Of a DNA stretch of 39,249 nt, positions 27,414 to 35,335 are shown in pieces. How positions within the stretch are numbered: position 1 is the stretch's first letter; each line of letters opens with the position of its first letter. A program made the position numbers and the translations under genes. Source of the stretch: an uncultured Bacteroides sp. GTDB taxonomy: Bacteria; Bacteroidota; Bacteroidia; Bacteroidales; Bacteroidaceae. The stretch covers positions 1-39,249 of the forward strand of contig NZ_CANRPM010000024.1 in NCBI RefSeq assembly GCF_947632445.1, read 5' to 3'. The notes under the pieces were generated by a model, which was not told the origin of the DNA, did not search any database, and worked only from the letters and a program-made list of their open reading frames with translations.

Positions 27414-27433
27414 CATAATATGCGCTAACTTTA
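27414..27433 (+). promoter_or_regulatory. Likely promoter of the acetyltransferase pseudogene with a short palindrome
   Basis: cgcat-aat-atgcg forms an inverted repeat that directly precedes TAACTTTA (27426-27433), a one-base variant of the -7 consensus, 29 bp before the ATG. The inverted repeat could be an operator. Confidence 0.4.
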
Positions 27434-27462
27434 CCCCAAAATATCCAATACAAACCTACGCA

Positions 27463-28057
27463 ATGAAAACAGAAAAGCAGAAAGCAGCCGAAGGCTTGCT
27501 CTACGATGCCAACAACGACCCTGAACTGCAACAGGAAATGCTACAGACGCGCTGCTTGTTGCACGAGTACAACCTCCTGCCGCCCGACCGCACGGACGAG
27601 CGCGACCGTCTGATACGCCGCATCGTGCACATGGGTGAAGGCGGATGCATCCTCTCTCCTTTCTATTGCGACTACGGCTACCACATTCGCATAGGCCGCA
27701 ACTTCTTTGCCAACACCAACCTCGTCATTCTCGACGGGGCTGACGTCACCATCGGTGACAACGTATTCATCGCTCCCCACGTAGGCATCTACACTGCCGG
27801 CCATCCGTTGGACATCGCCCAACGAACGCAACGCAGGTCTGGAGTATGCCTACCCTATCCGCATCGGCAACAACGTGTGGATAGGCGGCAATGTGGTCAT
27901 CCTGCCGGGCGTGACCATTGGCGAAGGGGCCGTTATCGGTGCGGGTAGCGTGGTAACGCACGACATCCCTGCCCATACGCTGGCCGTAGGCAACCCCTGC
28001 CGTCCCCTGCGCAAGATTGAAGAAGAGGAATCGGAAAACTCCTGCCGCCCTCAATAG
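27463..28057 (+). pseudogene. Frameshifted maltose/galactoside-type O-acetyltransferase (left-handed beta-helix)
   Basis: The 5' part encodes the Maa/LacA family start (KQKAAEGLLYDANNDPELQ) and the hexapeptide-repeat helix through GHPLDIA. Around 27820 the frame shifts, and the remaining repeat ([20 protein letters not shown]...) continues in another frame to 28057. The break coincides with a tandem duplication of aacg (27821-27828). Removing one copy restores [20 protein letters not shown] and one continuous protein of about 197 residues. It is therefore a recently inactivated gene or a sequencing error. The enzyme would transfer acetyl from acetyl-CoA to a sugar. Confidence 0.85.
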
Positions 28058-28109
28058 GCTCCCCGCCTTGCACCCGCAAAAACGAAAAGAGCTATGACAA
28101 CGGAAAACA

Positions 28110-28146
28110 AAAAAGAGGGCGATCCGGCATTGATCCCCTCTTTTCT
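28110..28146. terminator. Bidirectional terminator between converging genes
   Basis: A stem of about 9 bp (aaaagaggg / ccctctttt) with an extra gatc pair has an A-run before and a T-run after, so it can act on both strands. It lies between the acetyltransferase remnant and the DUF4293 gene. Confidence 0.8.
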
Positions 28147-28172
28147 CTATACTCTATACTCACCGGATTATT

Positions 28173-28631
28173 TTATCGCAATCTGTCGACAGCTTTCACC
28201 ATCACTTCATCACGATAGATGGCACGGAAAGTCAGATAATTCAAAATGATACAGACAGCAGGCAAACACAAGGCCCATCCCGGCTGAAAGCTGTCAGCAC
28301 CTAACTTGCCCTTCAGCATATACCAGAACACACCTGTCACGATGTAATAACCGATCAGCAGCAAACTATTGAATACGGTCATACGTATCTGCAACATACG
28401 ATTACGAAACAGGAAAATTGTTCCCAATGCGACAATGGCACACAGCAATAAAATGCCGAACATACCCCATGTGGACTGGAAACTTCCATCAGTCAAAGTC
28501 ACCCCCAGCGGCTTGAATACCGATACATTCACTCCGTCAGCGGCAATGAACGAACCTACCGGCCGGCACATGGTGACTACCAACAAAATGGTAACTGCCA
28601 ACAGATAAACAGATTGAATACGCTGTATCAT
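28173..28631 (-). CDS. DUF4293 family membrane protein
   Basis: A 152-aa protein with about four transmembrane segments (near residues 5-22, 55-75, 84-105 and 115-135). The start MIQRIQSVYLL is the family signature. Function is unknown. It overlaps the rpoZ stop by one base (TAATG) and belongs to the conserved bamD-rpoZ-DUF4293 set of Bacteroidota. Confidence 0.88.
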   Translation of the reverse strand: MIQRIQSVYLLAVTILLVVTMCRPVGSFIAADGVNVSVFKPLGVTLTDGSFQSTWGMFGILLLCAIVALGTIFLFRNRMLQIRMTVFNSLLLIGYYIVTGVFWYMLKGKLGADSFQPGWALCLPAVCIILNYLTFRAIYRDEVMVKAVDRLR

Positions 28632-28960
28632 TACTGCAATTTCTCTTTTGCCGGATTGCGGTAATATACCTTGCCTTCGATATACTCCTGAGTAGCCATC
28701 AACGTCGGTTTCGGCAATTTCTCATAATAGCGTGAAATCTCTATCTGCTCACGGTTTTCGAATACTTCTTCCAAGTTGTCATTATAGGATGCGAACTCGG
28801 CCAGCTTCTTGGACAAATCATTTTTGATTTCCACACTGATTTGATTGGAACGCTTTCCGATAATGGCCACTGTCTCATAAATGTTGCCGGTATCTTTACA
28901 TAGTTCCATCAAGTCGCGTGTCACGGTAGTTACCGGAGCATTGGTTTTTCTGTAATCCAT
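28631..28960 (-). CDS. rpoZ: RNA polymerase omega-like subunit (Bacteroidota RpoZ)
   Basis: A 109-aa protein of the Bacteroidota omega type: NIYETVAIIGKRSNQIS contains the Rpb6/omega signature that supports assembly of RNA polymerase beta'. The length and the neighbouring bamD and DUF4293 genes agree. Confidence 0.87.
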   Translation of the reverse strand: MDYRKTNAPVTTVTRDLMELCKDTGNIYETVAIIGKRSNQISVEIKNDLSKKLAEFASYNDNLEEVFENREQIEISRYYEKLPKPTLMATQEYIEGKVYYRNPAKEKLQ

Positions 28961-28997
28961 AATTTTTTACCTTATATTATAAATTAAGTTTTTTCGA

Positions 28998-29831
28998 TCA
29001 TTCAGTTACTTCTTCAGTGCTTTCCTCACCCAACCCGGCTTGGGACTTATCGAAAATTCGTTCGGCTTCTTTCAGATATTTGCTTTCAGGAAATTCATTC
29101 TTGAAGGCATAATATTCGTCCACCGTCTCACGATAGCGCTCTTGCTTTCTTTCTTCCACACTATATACAGCCAGCTCGTACTTAGCTCTCAAAATCAGAA
29201 TTGACAAGTCTTCACGCAAATTGGTATAAGGATAATCTTTCAAGGCATTCTGTGCCGTAATGACACATGACTGGTAATTGTTACCCATATAATTGCCCAA
29301 GTTATAATACAATTTGGCCGACAAATATTCTTTCATAACCAGCTTGTCCTGCAACTCGAAAATCATTTGCTGGGCTTCCTGATGCTTAGCGCTTTGCGGA
29401 TAGTATTCCATGAACATCTGAAGCTCCTCGATTGCCTTGTAAGTACTCGACTGATCCAGACGGGGCTCCGGCGTATCCAAGAACAAAGCTTTCCCTGCAT
29501 GGAAACGGGAGAGTTCGGTATATGTACCTCGTGGATAAACCTGATAATACTGGATAAAGGTTTGTGCGGCAGTCTGGTAATCCTGTTCATTATAATAACA
29601 CATACCCAGCATATAGAGCGATTCTTCCGCCTTATCCGTCCCTTTCATAATGGCAATCAACTCGTTCAGCAAAGTAGCGGCACGGTTATATTGCCCTTTG
29701 GCGAAATAGGACTTGGCAGCTTCATACTTGTATTCATAATCCGTACTTTTCAGCAGTTTATTATATTCACCACACGATATCAATCCCAGCGTTGCTGCCA
29801 ACAAAGCTATAATAAAGATATTCTTTTTCAT
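28998..29831 (-). CDS. bamD: Outer-membrane assembly lipoprotein BamD
   Basis: A 277-aa lipoprotein of the BAM machine that inserts outer-membrane beta-barrels. The signal peptide ends in a lipobox LISC (Cys at residue 20 from this start). TPR-type helical repeats fill the rest, including SYFAKGQYNRAATLLNEL and MCYYNEQDYQTAAQTFIQYY. I use the ATG at 29831, which gives a normal signal peptide; a GTG four codons earlier is less likely. Two tandem -7 boxes lie upstream. Confidence 0.94.
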   Translation of the reverse strand: MKKNIFIIALLAATLGLISCGEYNKLLKSTDYEYKYEAAKSYFAKGQYNRAATLLNELIAIMKGTDKAEESLYMLGMCYYNEQDYQTAAQTFIQYYQVYPRGTYTELSRFHAGKALFLDTPEPRLDQSSTYKAIEELQMFMEYYPQSAKHQEAQQMIFELQDKLVMKEYLSAKLYYNLGNYMGNNYQSCVITAQNALKDYPYTNLREDLSILILRAKYELAVYSVEERKQERYRETVDEYYAFKNEFPESKYLKEAERIFDKSQAGLGEESTEEVTE

Positions 29832-29853
29832 TCGGTTATTCACAAATATTTTG

Positions 29854-29889
29854 CAAAGATAGAGCTTCGCACCAAATAAAACAAAGATA
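29854..29889 (-). promoter_or_regulatory. Two tandem -7 elements upstream of bamD
   Basis: TATCTTTG occurs on the minus strand at 29861-29854 and again at 29889-29882. The TTTG of the distal box lies 20 bp upstream of the proximal one, so it could double as its -33 element. Confidence 0.6.
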
Positions 29890-29924
29890 CGACGCTTAAT
29901 TTTTCAAAAACATAAAAGCAGAAA

Positions 29925-29980
29925 GGCAAAAACGGCCAGCGGTGGACAATCATCTCCAAAAGATGCTATTCGCCACCGCT
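29925..29980 (-). terminator. Probable terminator downstream of the lipoprotein gene
   Basis: An 8-bp outer stem (agcggtgg 29938-29945 / ccaccgct 29973-29980) with an inner catct/agatg pairing is followed on the minus strand by a short U-run (gtttttg). It lies about 100 bp after the lipoprotein stop. Confidence 0.55.
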
Positions 29981-30081
29981 AACTGCTAACCTTCAATCGC
30001 CAATGATTCAAAGTTTACACAAATCGCTTGCGGCCAACAGCTCTTTCAGCAGTATTCATTAAGTTTAATCGCGATGATGTA

Positions 30082-30936
30082 TCAATCCAATACATGTTCA
30101 GGAATAGATACGGTGCTCAATACTCCTGTAATTTGATACGCTGTATTTGGAACAGTCATTATCATTGTCATATCTATGGGGGCAACTGATTTTGTCAGAG
30201 CATTACCCGCAAGTTCTATCCAATCTACGCCTAAATAAGCTTGAATGGCTTCTAATACGTATGAAGAACTTGCATTTTCACCCCATAACTCTATTTGGAA
30301 ATCATGGGGTGTTGCTGTAATATTGGAATTGGCTAAGTTCCCATCATCATCGGAAGGATAGGTTAAACGTAAATTAGGAATAGCATGTAATCGTGGCGAT
30401 GGTCCTATACCTGAGTCAAAAGTAACAAAGAAGTCAGAGCTTCCTTTTACCAAAGGTCGGTTATATATATTGTCTTCAGTAAAAAGATAATAATCACGTG
30501 TTTGATTGTTCACTAAAAAGAGTATCGTACCAGTTTCTAATACAGGGTGGTTACTGTGAGCTATCGCGTATGCCAAATAGCAATCCGTCACTTTTACTTC
30601 AACAGTTTCCACATCTTTTGTAACATTGTCAGTAATGGTCAGTGTTGTTGCTCCCTTTTGCAAACCATACAAATCAATGTATCCTTTTCTGTTATCCTCC
30701 TTATCGTTGCATTTTGAGTAAAGGGCTTTCAGTATTTCTTCATCTTCTATTGCCAAGCTAATATCACCGCTGCCGTTTGTAATAGAGATAGACGTGTGAT
30801 CACGCCCTAACCGTATTTCATAGTAGTTTTTTTCAAAGCCGAACGGAGTAATTGATTCACTCTTGTTGTCATCATCACTGCAAGCTACAACAAACAGGGA
30901 CATAATTGACAGAAACAGAATAATAAGTTTATTCAT
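30082..30936 (-). CDS. Exported lipoprotein with an Ig-like N-terminal domain, function unknown
   Basis: A 284-aa lipoprotein. The signal peptide ends in the lipobox VVAC (C19), followed by SDDDNKS, an acidic stretch that in Bacteroidota favours surface export. Residues about 30-115 alternate beta strands in an Ig-like or BACON-like pattern (TTLTITDNVTKDVETVEVKV). The rest (120-284) is beta-rich and not recognised. It is a single-gene unit with a good promoter and a probable terminator. It is the last intact gene before the repeat tract and the tRNA-linked island. Confidence 0.75.
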   Translation of the reverse strand: MNKLIILFLSIMSLFVVACSDDDNKSESITPFGFEKNYYEIRLGRDHTSISITNGSGDISLAIEDEEILKALYSKCNDKEDNRKGYIDLYGLQKGATTLTITDNVTKDVETVEVKVTDCYLAYAIAHSNHPVLETGTILFLVNNQTRDYYLFTEDNIYNRPLVKGSSDFFVTFDSGIGPSPRLHAIPNLRLTYPSDDDGNLANSNITATPHDFQIELWGENASSSYVLEAIQAYLGVDWIELAGNALTKSVAPIDMTMIMTVPNTAYQITGVLSTVSIPEHVLD

Positions 30937-30980
30937 ATTGATATAGCTTTACAATATTTCGTTTGTTTCGTATTTATGCA

Positions 30981-31011
30981 CAAAAATAAGCACATTCTTT
31001 CCTCTATCAAA
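30981..31011 (-). promoter_or_regulatory. Promoter of the lipoprotein gene
   Basis: -33 TTTG (31011-31008) and -7 TATTTTTG (30988-30981) are separated by 19 bp, an excellent match to the Bacteroidota consensus; the ATG is 44 bp downstream. Confidence 0.75.
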
Positions 31012-31169
31012 GTAAACGCTATCATATTTTATCGAAATATTATTTAACGTGAGTTCATGTCAAGTGGAAACGCACGTATGCCGTTAGCAGGCATTCCTGC
31101 GGAAATTGAAAATCAAGCAATCCTGCCCTATTCATTGCTATTTTCATTCGCTATTCCCTTACTCCGCCA

Positions 31170-31284
31170 CGCAGTACTTCCTGAAGTCCTGACGCAGTGC
31201 TTCGTGAGGGTGTCATGCAGTGCTTTCTGAAGAGGTGACGAAGCACTTCGTCAGAGGGTCAACAAGCACGGCGTCAGGACGGAA
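31170..31284 (-). repeat. Second degenerate 23-bp tandem repeat array, five units
   Basis: Units begin at 31170, 31193, 31216, 31239 and 31262, all 23 bp. The fourth contains the near-palindrome tgacgaagcacttcgtca. Read on the minus strand, the array resembles the one at 18935-19049, including the shared strings aaagcactgcatg and caccct. The arrays therefore belong to one repeat family in opposite orientations. Confidence 0.7.
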
Positions 31285-31338
31285 GAATTTGTCCGTGAAA
31301 AAAAGAGGAAGAAAAACGGGGTTTTGACACGAGTAAAA

Positions 31339-31538
31339 CAGTCCTGTCAACAATATCGCTTCATTATCAGTAAGTTACGGCGACAGTAACAGGAGCTGTA
31401 CAAACTTTCTGAAATAAAATAAAAAATAGGCTGCCTTTAAAGGCAAGGTATTTTTTATTTTTTCACGGAAATGTTTACCAAAGACTCAGTCCTGTCAACA
31501 ATATCCATTGATAATCAGGCGATTTTGTTGACAGGACT
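31339..31538. repeat. Direct and inverted copies of cagtcctgtcaacaatatc
   Basis: cagtcctgtcaacaatatc occurs at 31339-31357 and 31487-31505. A 14-bp inverted copy of agtcctgtcaacaa lies at 31525-31538, so 31488-31538 can fold into a hairpin with a 14-bp perfect stem and a 23-nt loop. Each direct copy is followed by a similar attatcag / ataatcag. Confidence 0.85.
31412..31467. other. Long A/T-rich stem-loop, terminator-like
   Basis: The perfect palindrome gcctttaaaggc (31433-31444) is flanked by aaaaaata and tatttttt, with further pairing of A-runs and T-runs outward, giving a stem of roughly 25 bp with small bulges. With a T-run on each strand it could terminate transcription both ways. Confidence 0.6.
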
Positions 31539-31706
31539 ATTTTGAGGCCTCCAAAACTCTCCAAAATGATAAAAAATCACCAGGCTCACGTTCAATTATA
31601 CACACCTGCATTCTTTCGCAGGAAGCCTCAAACACGAAAGCGCTTATTCCGTGTCTTCCATACAATCCGTGCCTAAAAATATCGGTCAGCCTTACTTAAC
31701 CGATAA

Positions 31707-31815
31707 ATCATCACTTACTAAAAGTGAAAATCAGATAGGAATCTTTCGATAACTATCCGATTTTCAGAAGAGCGGCAAGCGGGACTCGAACCCGTGACCC
31801 TCAGCTTGGGAAGCT
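31707..31815 (-). repeat. Left attachment-site copy: 109-bp direct repeat with the 3' half of tRNA-Gly(CCC)
   Basis: These 109 bp equal 39116-39224 with two base differences (gt at 31723-31724 versus ac at the right copy). The copy contains the tRNA 3' half from the anticodon stem to the end of the acceptor arm and its terminator hairpin, but lacks the 5' half, so it is not a functional gene. Identity stops abruptly in the anticodon stem at 31815, a common crossover point of tyrosine-recombinase elements that use tRNA genes. Confidence 0.92.
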
Positions 31816-31823
31816 AAGATCTT

Positions 31824-32200
31824 TTATTCCTGCGGATTAATGGTTCCAGTTATTTTTTTCTCTATTTGTACCACAATCTCCGAAGTTCTGTCGTGCACAC
31901 CGATATGAGGAAACCACCCTCCATGTTGGCAATAGCAGACATAGGAGATAATATCATCCTTCTCGTTCTCACAGAACGAGTTCTTCAGATTCTTAAATTC
32001 CTTCCACTCACACCGGTCATTCTCTTATAGGTACTCACGGGACAGGTATTGTTGAAGCTCAAGTTAGAGCATATATAGTATATCTTTCGTTTCATTTTTG
32101 TATACCGCTTTATACTTAGTAAGCTATAAAATATAGTAAGTCCCACAGATATTAAAATATAGAGGGTGCACCAAAATGACACACCCTCATGCTCGTACAT
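31824..32200 (-). pseudogene. Frameshifted ORF at the island's left boundary, unrecognised
   Basis: An ORF from the ATG at 32200 (or 32095) runs through a hydrophobic stretch (TLYILISVGLTIFYSLLSI) and KRKIYYICSNLSFNNTCPVS. It leaves the protein-like frame near 32022-32026. One base less there would continue it as CEWKEFKNLKNSF, DDIISYVCYCQHGGWFPHIG and so on to a TAA at 31824-31826, only 9 bp from the att repeat. The C-terminal part is protein-like, with paired Cys. No family is recognised. A terminator-like hairpin overlaps its N-terminal part, so the true start may be 32095. Confidence 0.4.
32160..32190 (-). terminator. Possible terminator after the TerB gene
   Basis: A 7-bp stem (gagggtg / caccctc) lies 18 bp after the TerB stop and is followed on the minus strand by a U-rich stretch (tatatttta). 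It would end the Hsp70-helicase-TerB transcript. Confidence 0.5.
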
Positions 32201-32205
32201 AATTG

Positions 32206-32577
32206 CTATGACCTTGTACAGCCTGCAATTTGTTCATTATCTGTTGCATCTTCGAAGGGTACCTTGATTCCACAGAAGTCGGCAACAACTTCATAAATAG
32301 ATACCTCGTTAGTATTGATATCTCCGTCAACAATAATCATTTCGCTCATCAATCTTGCAAAATCAGTCTTTTGATCTTCAGTCATCAACTTTATCTGAGT
32401 TAATGCGATGAGCGAATTTTTGGACTTAACTAATTCATGGTCTTCATCAGTAAGATTAAATTCTTCCTTAAGTTTATTAAAGAAAAAAGTTTCCCTTGCG
32501 TCAATGATTCCATCAGCATGAATAATGTCCAACAATATACGCATTACTGCGATTTTTTCTTGAAATGTATATTCCAT
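32206..32577 (-). CDS. TerB-like protein, last gene of the Hsp70/helicase operon
   Basis: A 123-aa all-helical protein in the TerB (tellurite-resistance/DjlA-like) fold family. Two acidic, EF-like helix-turns typical of TerB are visible: IIHADGIIDARE (about 18-29) and MIIVDGDINTNE (about 80-91), spaced as in the family's internal duplication. TerB modules bind divalent metal and act as adaptors with TerY-type vWA, chaperone or helicase partners. It starts 6 bp after the 521-aa gene, so it is translated from the same message. Confidence 0.8.
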   Translation of the reverse strand: MEYTFQEKIAVMRILLDIIHADGIIDARETFFFNKLKEEFNLTDEDHELVKSKNSLIALTQIKLMTEDQKTDFARLMSEMIIVDGDINTNEVSIYEVVADFCGIKVPFEDATDNEQIAGCTRS

Positions 32578-32583
32578 ATTCTA

Positions 32584-34149
32584 TTATTTTTTTGGTTTCC
32601 ACGTTTCTCCTGAGTGAGTATTCAGGAAGTTCTGATATTCTTCTTTATTATTAACAACGGTGGTTGAATTCTTTGCAGTAGAAGGTTTGCCGGACTTTGT
32701 GTACTTTTGCAATTCTAGAGGGAATGAAATGGGATTTCTTGTTTGAGTTCCCATTTCCTGAAATTCTTCTTTCCCAAAGAGATGTCCGGTTTCATTGGAA
32801 GTATCAACATGTGAAGTACCTTTATTTGTTTTGGATTCTTGTTTTGGTGTTTCATGCTTGTATCCTCTACCCATCAATGAAGGGATATAATCTCGGTCAT
32901 CTCCCTGATATGGTGAAAATGATTTTTCTGACTGCCGTCCCCAAGTAGGATAGCCACCTCTTCCCTGACTGTAGCCAGATTGACCAAAAGGGTTGTATTC
33001 TGTTGCCTTTTTACCCTTCTTTTTACCACCATTTCTACGCTCCTGTTCAAGTTCACGCTCTCTTTCACGTTCACGTTCAATGCGTTCCATTTCACGCTTT
33101 GCTCTTTCACGCTCTTCTTGCTTGCGAAGATGAATGGCTGTCATTTCCTCTTTTGATTTATATATAGCAAGAGGTAACGATTCATAAAGGCAAGCGTATG
33201 TCTTATCGTGACCAAGTGCAATGCCTATCATGTATGAAGCAATAGTAAAACTTTCTCCAAAAAATGTTTTACATCTCGATATGTACTCCTCGTCATATGT
33301 AAATTTGTCCTTATACTGGTCTCTCATTTTGAGATAATTTACAGCAACGAGAATAAAATCAGCATCAGGAACAAATGAAGCAATCTTTGTGAGGAAGCCA
33401 GATGCCTTTTCGTCCTGTTCCAGTAAAGAAAGAATATCTTTAGACTTATATCCTTTACCTTCATATGTAGCAAGGATTTTGTATATATCAGTAGATTCGA
33501 CTATAGAATCTTCCATCTCTTGCTTTGACATGAAATTGACGATTATATGCACGATGTCCATAAAGTAACCAAGTAACTCTTTGGGATAGAAAGAGTGTCT
33601 TTCATATCTCATTAGATATACCCAAAGGGAAGCATCTCCAGAAGGACGAATATCATCATACACGTTAGAAAGCATTTCTTCTACCATGTCTTCAGATATG
33701 AGTTCCTTGCATTTTTCTACACCTTCCAATTTGAAGATATTGAAAATGTTCCTTACGCCCTGCATTGAACTTTGGTATAGCTGCTTCTTCTTGATAAGGC
33801 TGATAGCATCTGACCATATAGGATTATCAATTTTTACGTGTTCATCAAATGATGACTCATATTCCCTTTTAGCCTCATGGTCTAATGGGAAGATATGTTT
33901 CACTTCTGTAATAGTAACATTAGAAGGATCATCAGCATCATTTGCCTTTGTAAAATTGATAATCAGGTATGCGAATGAACTTTCAAACGAATTGATTCTA
34001 GCAAAGAGAGCGTCATAAATATCGTTTCTCTTCGGAAGCTCAGAAATAGGACAATCAAATTCAACTACTTTTGAGTTCAAATAGAAAAAACCGAATTTAA
34101 AAAAGTCGATGAAATCGGTTCTTCGTATTAATGCAAGATAATTTTTCAT
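32584..34149 (-). CDS. Unrecognised 521-aa coiled-coil protein of the Hsp70/helicase operon
   Basis: I do not recognise the family. Residues 1-330 look globular and mostly helical, with no signal peptide or membrane span. At about 335-372 there is a strongly charged coiled coil built from alternating Glu and Arg. Residues 373-521 are Gly-, Ser-, Lys- and Gln-rich and probably disordered, starting with a basic GGKKKGKKA and a Tyr/Gly/Arg-rich segment (FGQSGYSQGRGGYPTWGRQ) of the kind that binds RNA or condenses. Its ATG lies 2 bp after the helicase stop, so the two products are probably made in step. A scaffold or client-binding role is inference. Confidence 0.8.
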   Translation of the reverse strand: MKNYLALIRRTDFIDFFKFGFFYLNSKVVEFDCPISELPKRNDIYDALFARINSFESSFAYLIINFTKANDADDPSNVTITEVKHIFPLDHEAKREYESSFDEHVKIDNPIWSDAISLIKKKQLYQSSMQGVRNIFNIFKLEGVEKCKELISEDMVEEMLSNVYDDIRPSGDASLWVYLMRYERHSFYPKELLGYFMDIVHIIVNFMSKQEMEDSIVESTDIYKILATYEGKGYKSKDILSLLEQDEKASGFLTKIASFVPDADFILVAVNYLKMRDQYKDKFTYDEEYISRCKTFFGESFTIASYMIGIALGHDKTYACLYESLPLAIYKSKEEMTAIHLRKQEERERAKREMERIERERERERELEQERRNGGKKKGKKATEYNPFGQSGYSQGRGGYPTWGRQSEKSFSPYQGDDRDYIPSLMGRGYKHETPKQESKTNKGTSHVDTSNETGHLFGKEEFQEMGTQTRNPISFPLELQKYTKSGKPSTAKNSTTVVNNKEEYQNFLNTHSGETWKPKK

Positions 34150-34151
34150 AA

Positions 34152-35315
34152 TTATATACCAAAGATATTTCCGCCACCGGATATTGTTTGTCCGCTCAAA
34201 ACATCACTAACATTAATACGGCTGCAGTCATCAGCAAAGTTGCTGAGATATGCAGAATATGAACCGCTATATGTAAGGTAGAGGTTGTTTCGGCTTCTTG
34301 TCATAGCAACCATGAATAGCGTTCGACTTAGTCTTTCACTACTACTAATGTATAAAGACCGACTTAAGCCAGGAAGGAACACATTATCAAAATCCAACCC
34401 CTTTGAACTATGGTAGGTCATAACACAAATCTTACCTCCATTTTCGGTAAAAGAACCATATCCGTTACCAACATATTGGAGTTTTATGCCATTAGTTCCA
34501 AGGTAAGAGTTGAGCTTGTTGTAATCGACCTTACCCCATCTATTCAACTGTACTGACCATTGACTCTTGCCTAATGCAGTAAGAGCCATTTGAAAGAATT
34601 CCAAAATCTTTTGCTGAGAAGGTATAAGAATAGCTGCTGTATCGCCGATATTAACAGCTCTTTGTGCTTCCTTCATAATGTACTTAGTTTCTTGTTCTGC
34701 AGAATTTGCGGAGCATAAACGTATCTGTGTAGTACGCTTAGTCATATCGCGACGTGCGGTGAAAATATTCATATTAGGCATGAATTTTTCAATGGCTGCG
34801 ATGATAGAACTTGAAAGGCGATGGATGATACCAAGTTCGAAATCACGACAGTTCAAAAACGAGGTGATCTGTGAAGGAGAAACTGTAGCTTCTCTGTATT
34901 TAGGATCGCTCTCATAAATGGATTGGTTTTCGTCGCCGGCTACAATTACATGTTTTGCTCTACTATTCATTGTAGTCAAAACTCTACCAGTCATATCCTG
35001 CACCTCATCACTAAGCACGTAGTCATAGTTAGATGAGCCATCCATAAATTCATAATATGTCATAATGTTGGCAGAAACACCCATTTCAGCAAATGCAGCC
35101 TTGAACATTGCAATCAAGGAATGAGTAAAGACAACAACAGCAACCTTTGCGTTGGAGTCTTTTCTCTTGATACGCTTCATGGTGTATGCTAATAATACAG
35201 ACTTGCCTGAACCAGGGAATCCCTTAATCCAAACATTTCTCTGATTGATGTCGACATTTTCGACAAAATCACGCTGCTGGTCATCCAGCATATTTTCAGG
35301 AACTAGCCATGCCAT
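34152..35315 (-). CDS. Compact UvrD/Rep-like superfamily I helicase (or NTPase)
   Basis: A 387-aa SF1 motor. Motif I is GFPGSGKS (32-39), motif II DEVQD (103-107), motif III GDENQSIY (127-134), motif V MTYHSSKGLDFDNVF (299-313) and motif VI VAMTRSRNNLYL (336-347). All ATPase motifs are complete, but it is about half the size of UvrD and lacks the usual 1B/2B insertions, as in stand-alone SF1 ATPases of conflict systems. It has no nuclease domain. It lies 20 bp after the Hsp70 gene. It may remodel a nucleic acid or the partner proteins; which one is unknown. Confidence 0.9.
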   Translation of the reverse strand: MAWLVPENMLDDQQRDFVENVDINQRNVWIKGFPGSGKSVLLAYTMKRIKRKDSNAKVAVVVFTHSLIAMFKAAFAEMGVSANIMTYYEFMDGSSNYDYVLSDEVQDMTGRVLTTMNSRAKHVIVAGDENQSIYESDPKYREATVSPSQITSFLNCRDFELGIIHRLSSSIIAAIEKFMPNMNIFTARRDMTKRTTQIRLCSANSAEQETKYIMKEAQRAVNIGDTAAILIPSQQKILEFFQMALTALGKSQWSVQLNRWGKVDYNKLNSYLGTNGIKLQYVGNGYGSFTENGGKICVMTYHSSKGLDFDNVFLPGLSRSLYISSSERLSRTLFMVAMTRSRNNLYLTYSGSYSAYLSNFADDCSRINVSDVLSGQTISGGGNIFGI

Positions 35316-35335
35316 AATTTAACTGATTTATTTGT

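Larger units (their letters stand above)
31012..31706. other. Gene-free tract before the tRNA-Gly island
   Basis: No open frame here looks like a gene. The tract holds a 23-bp repeat array (31170-31284), two copies of cagtcctgtcaacaatatc, a 14-bp-stem hairpin (31488-31538) and a long A/T stem-loop (31412-31467). Density of inverted structure is much higher than in the flanking genes. Confidence 0.7.

Noticed and set aside
31771..31815. A second tRNA-Gly gene
   Set aside because: Only the 3' half is present; the sequence departs from the tRNA in the anticodon stem and no D arm or 5' acceptor strand follows.
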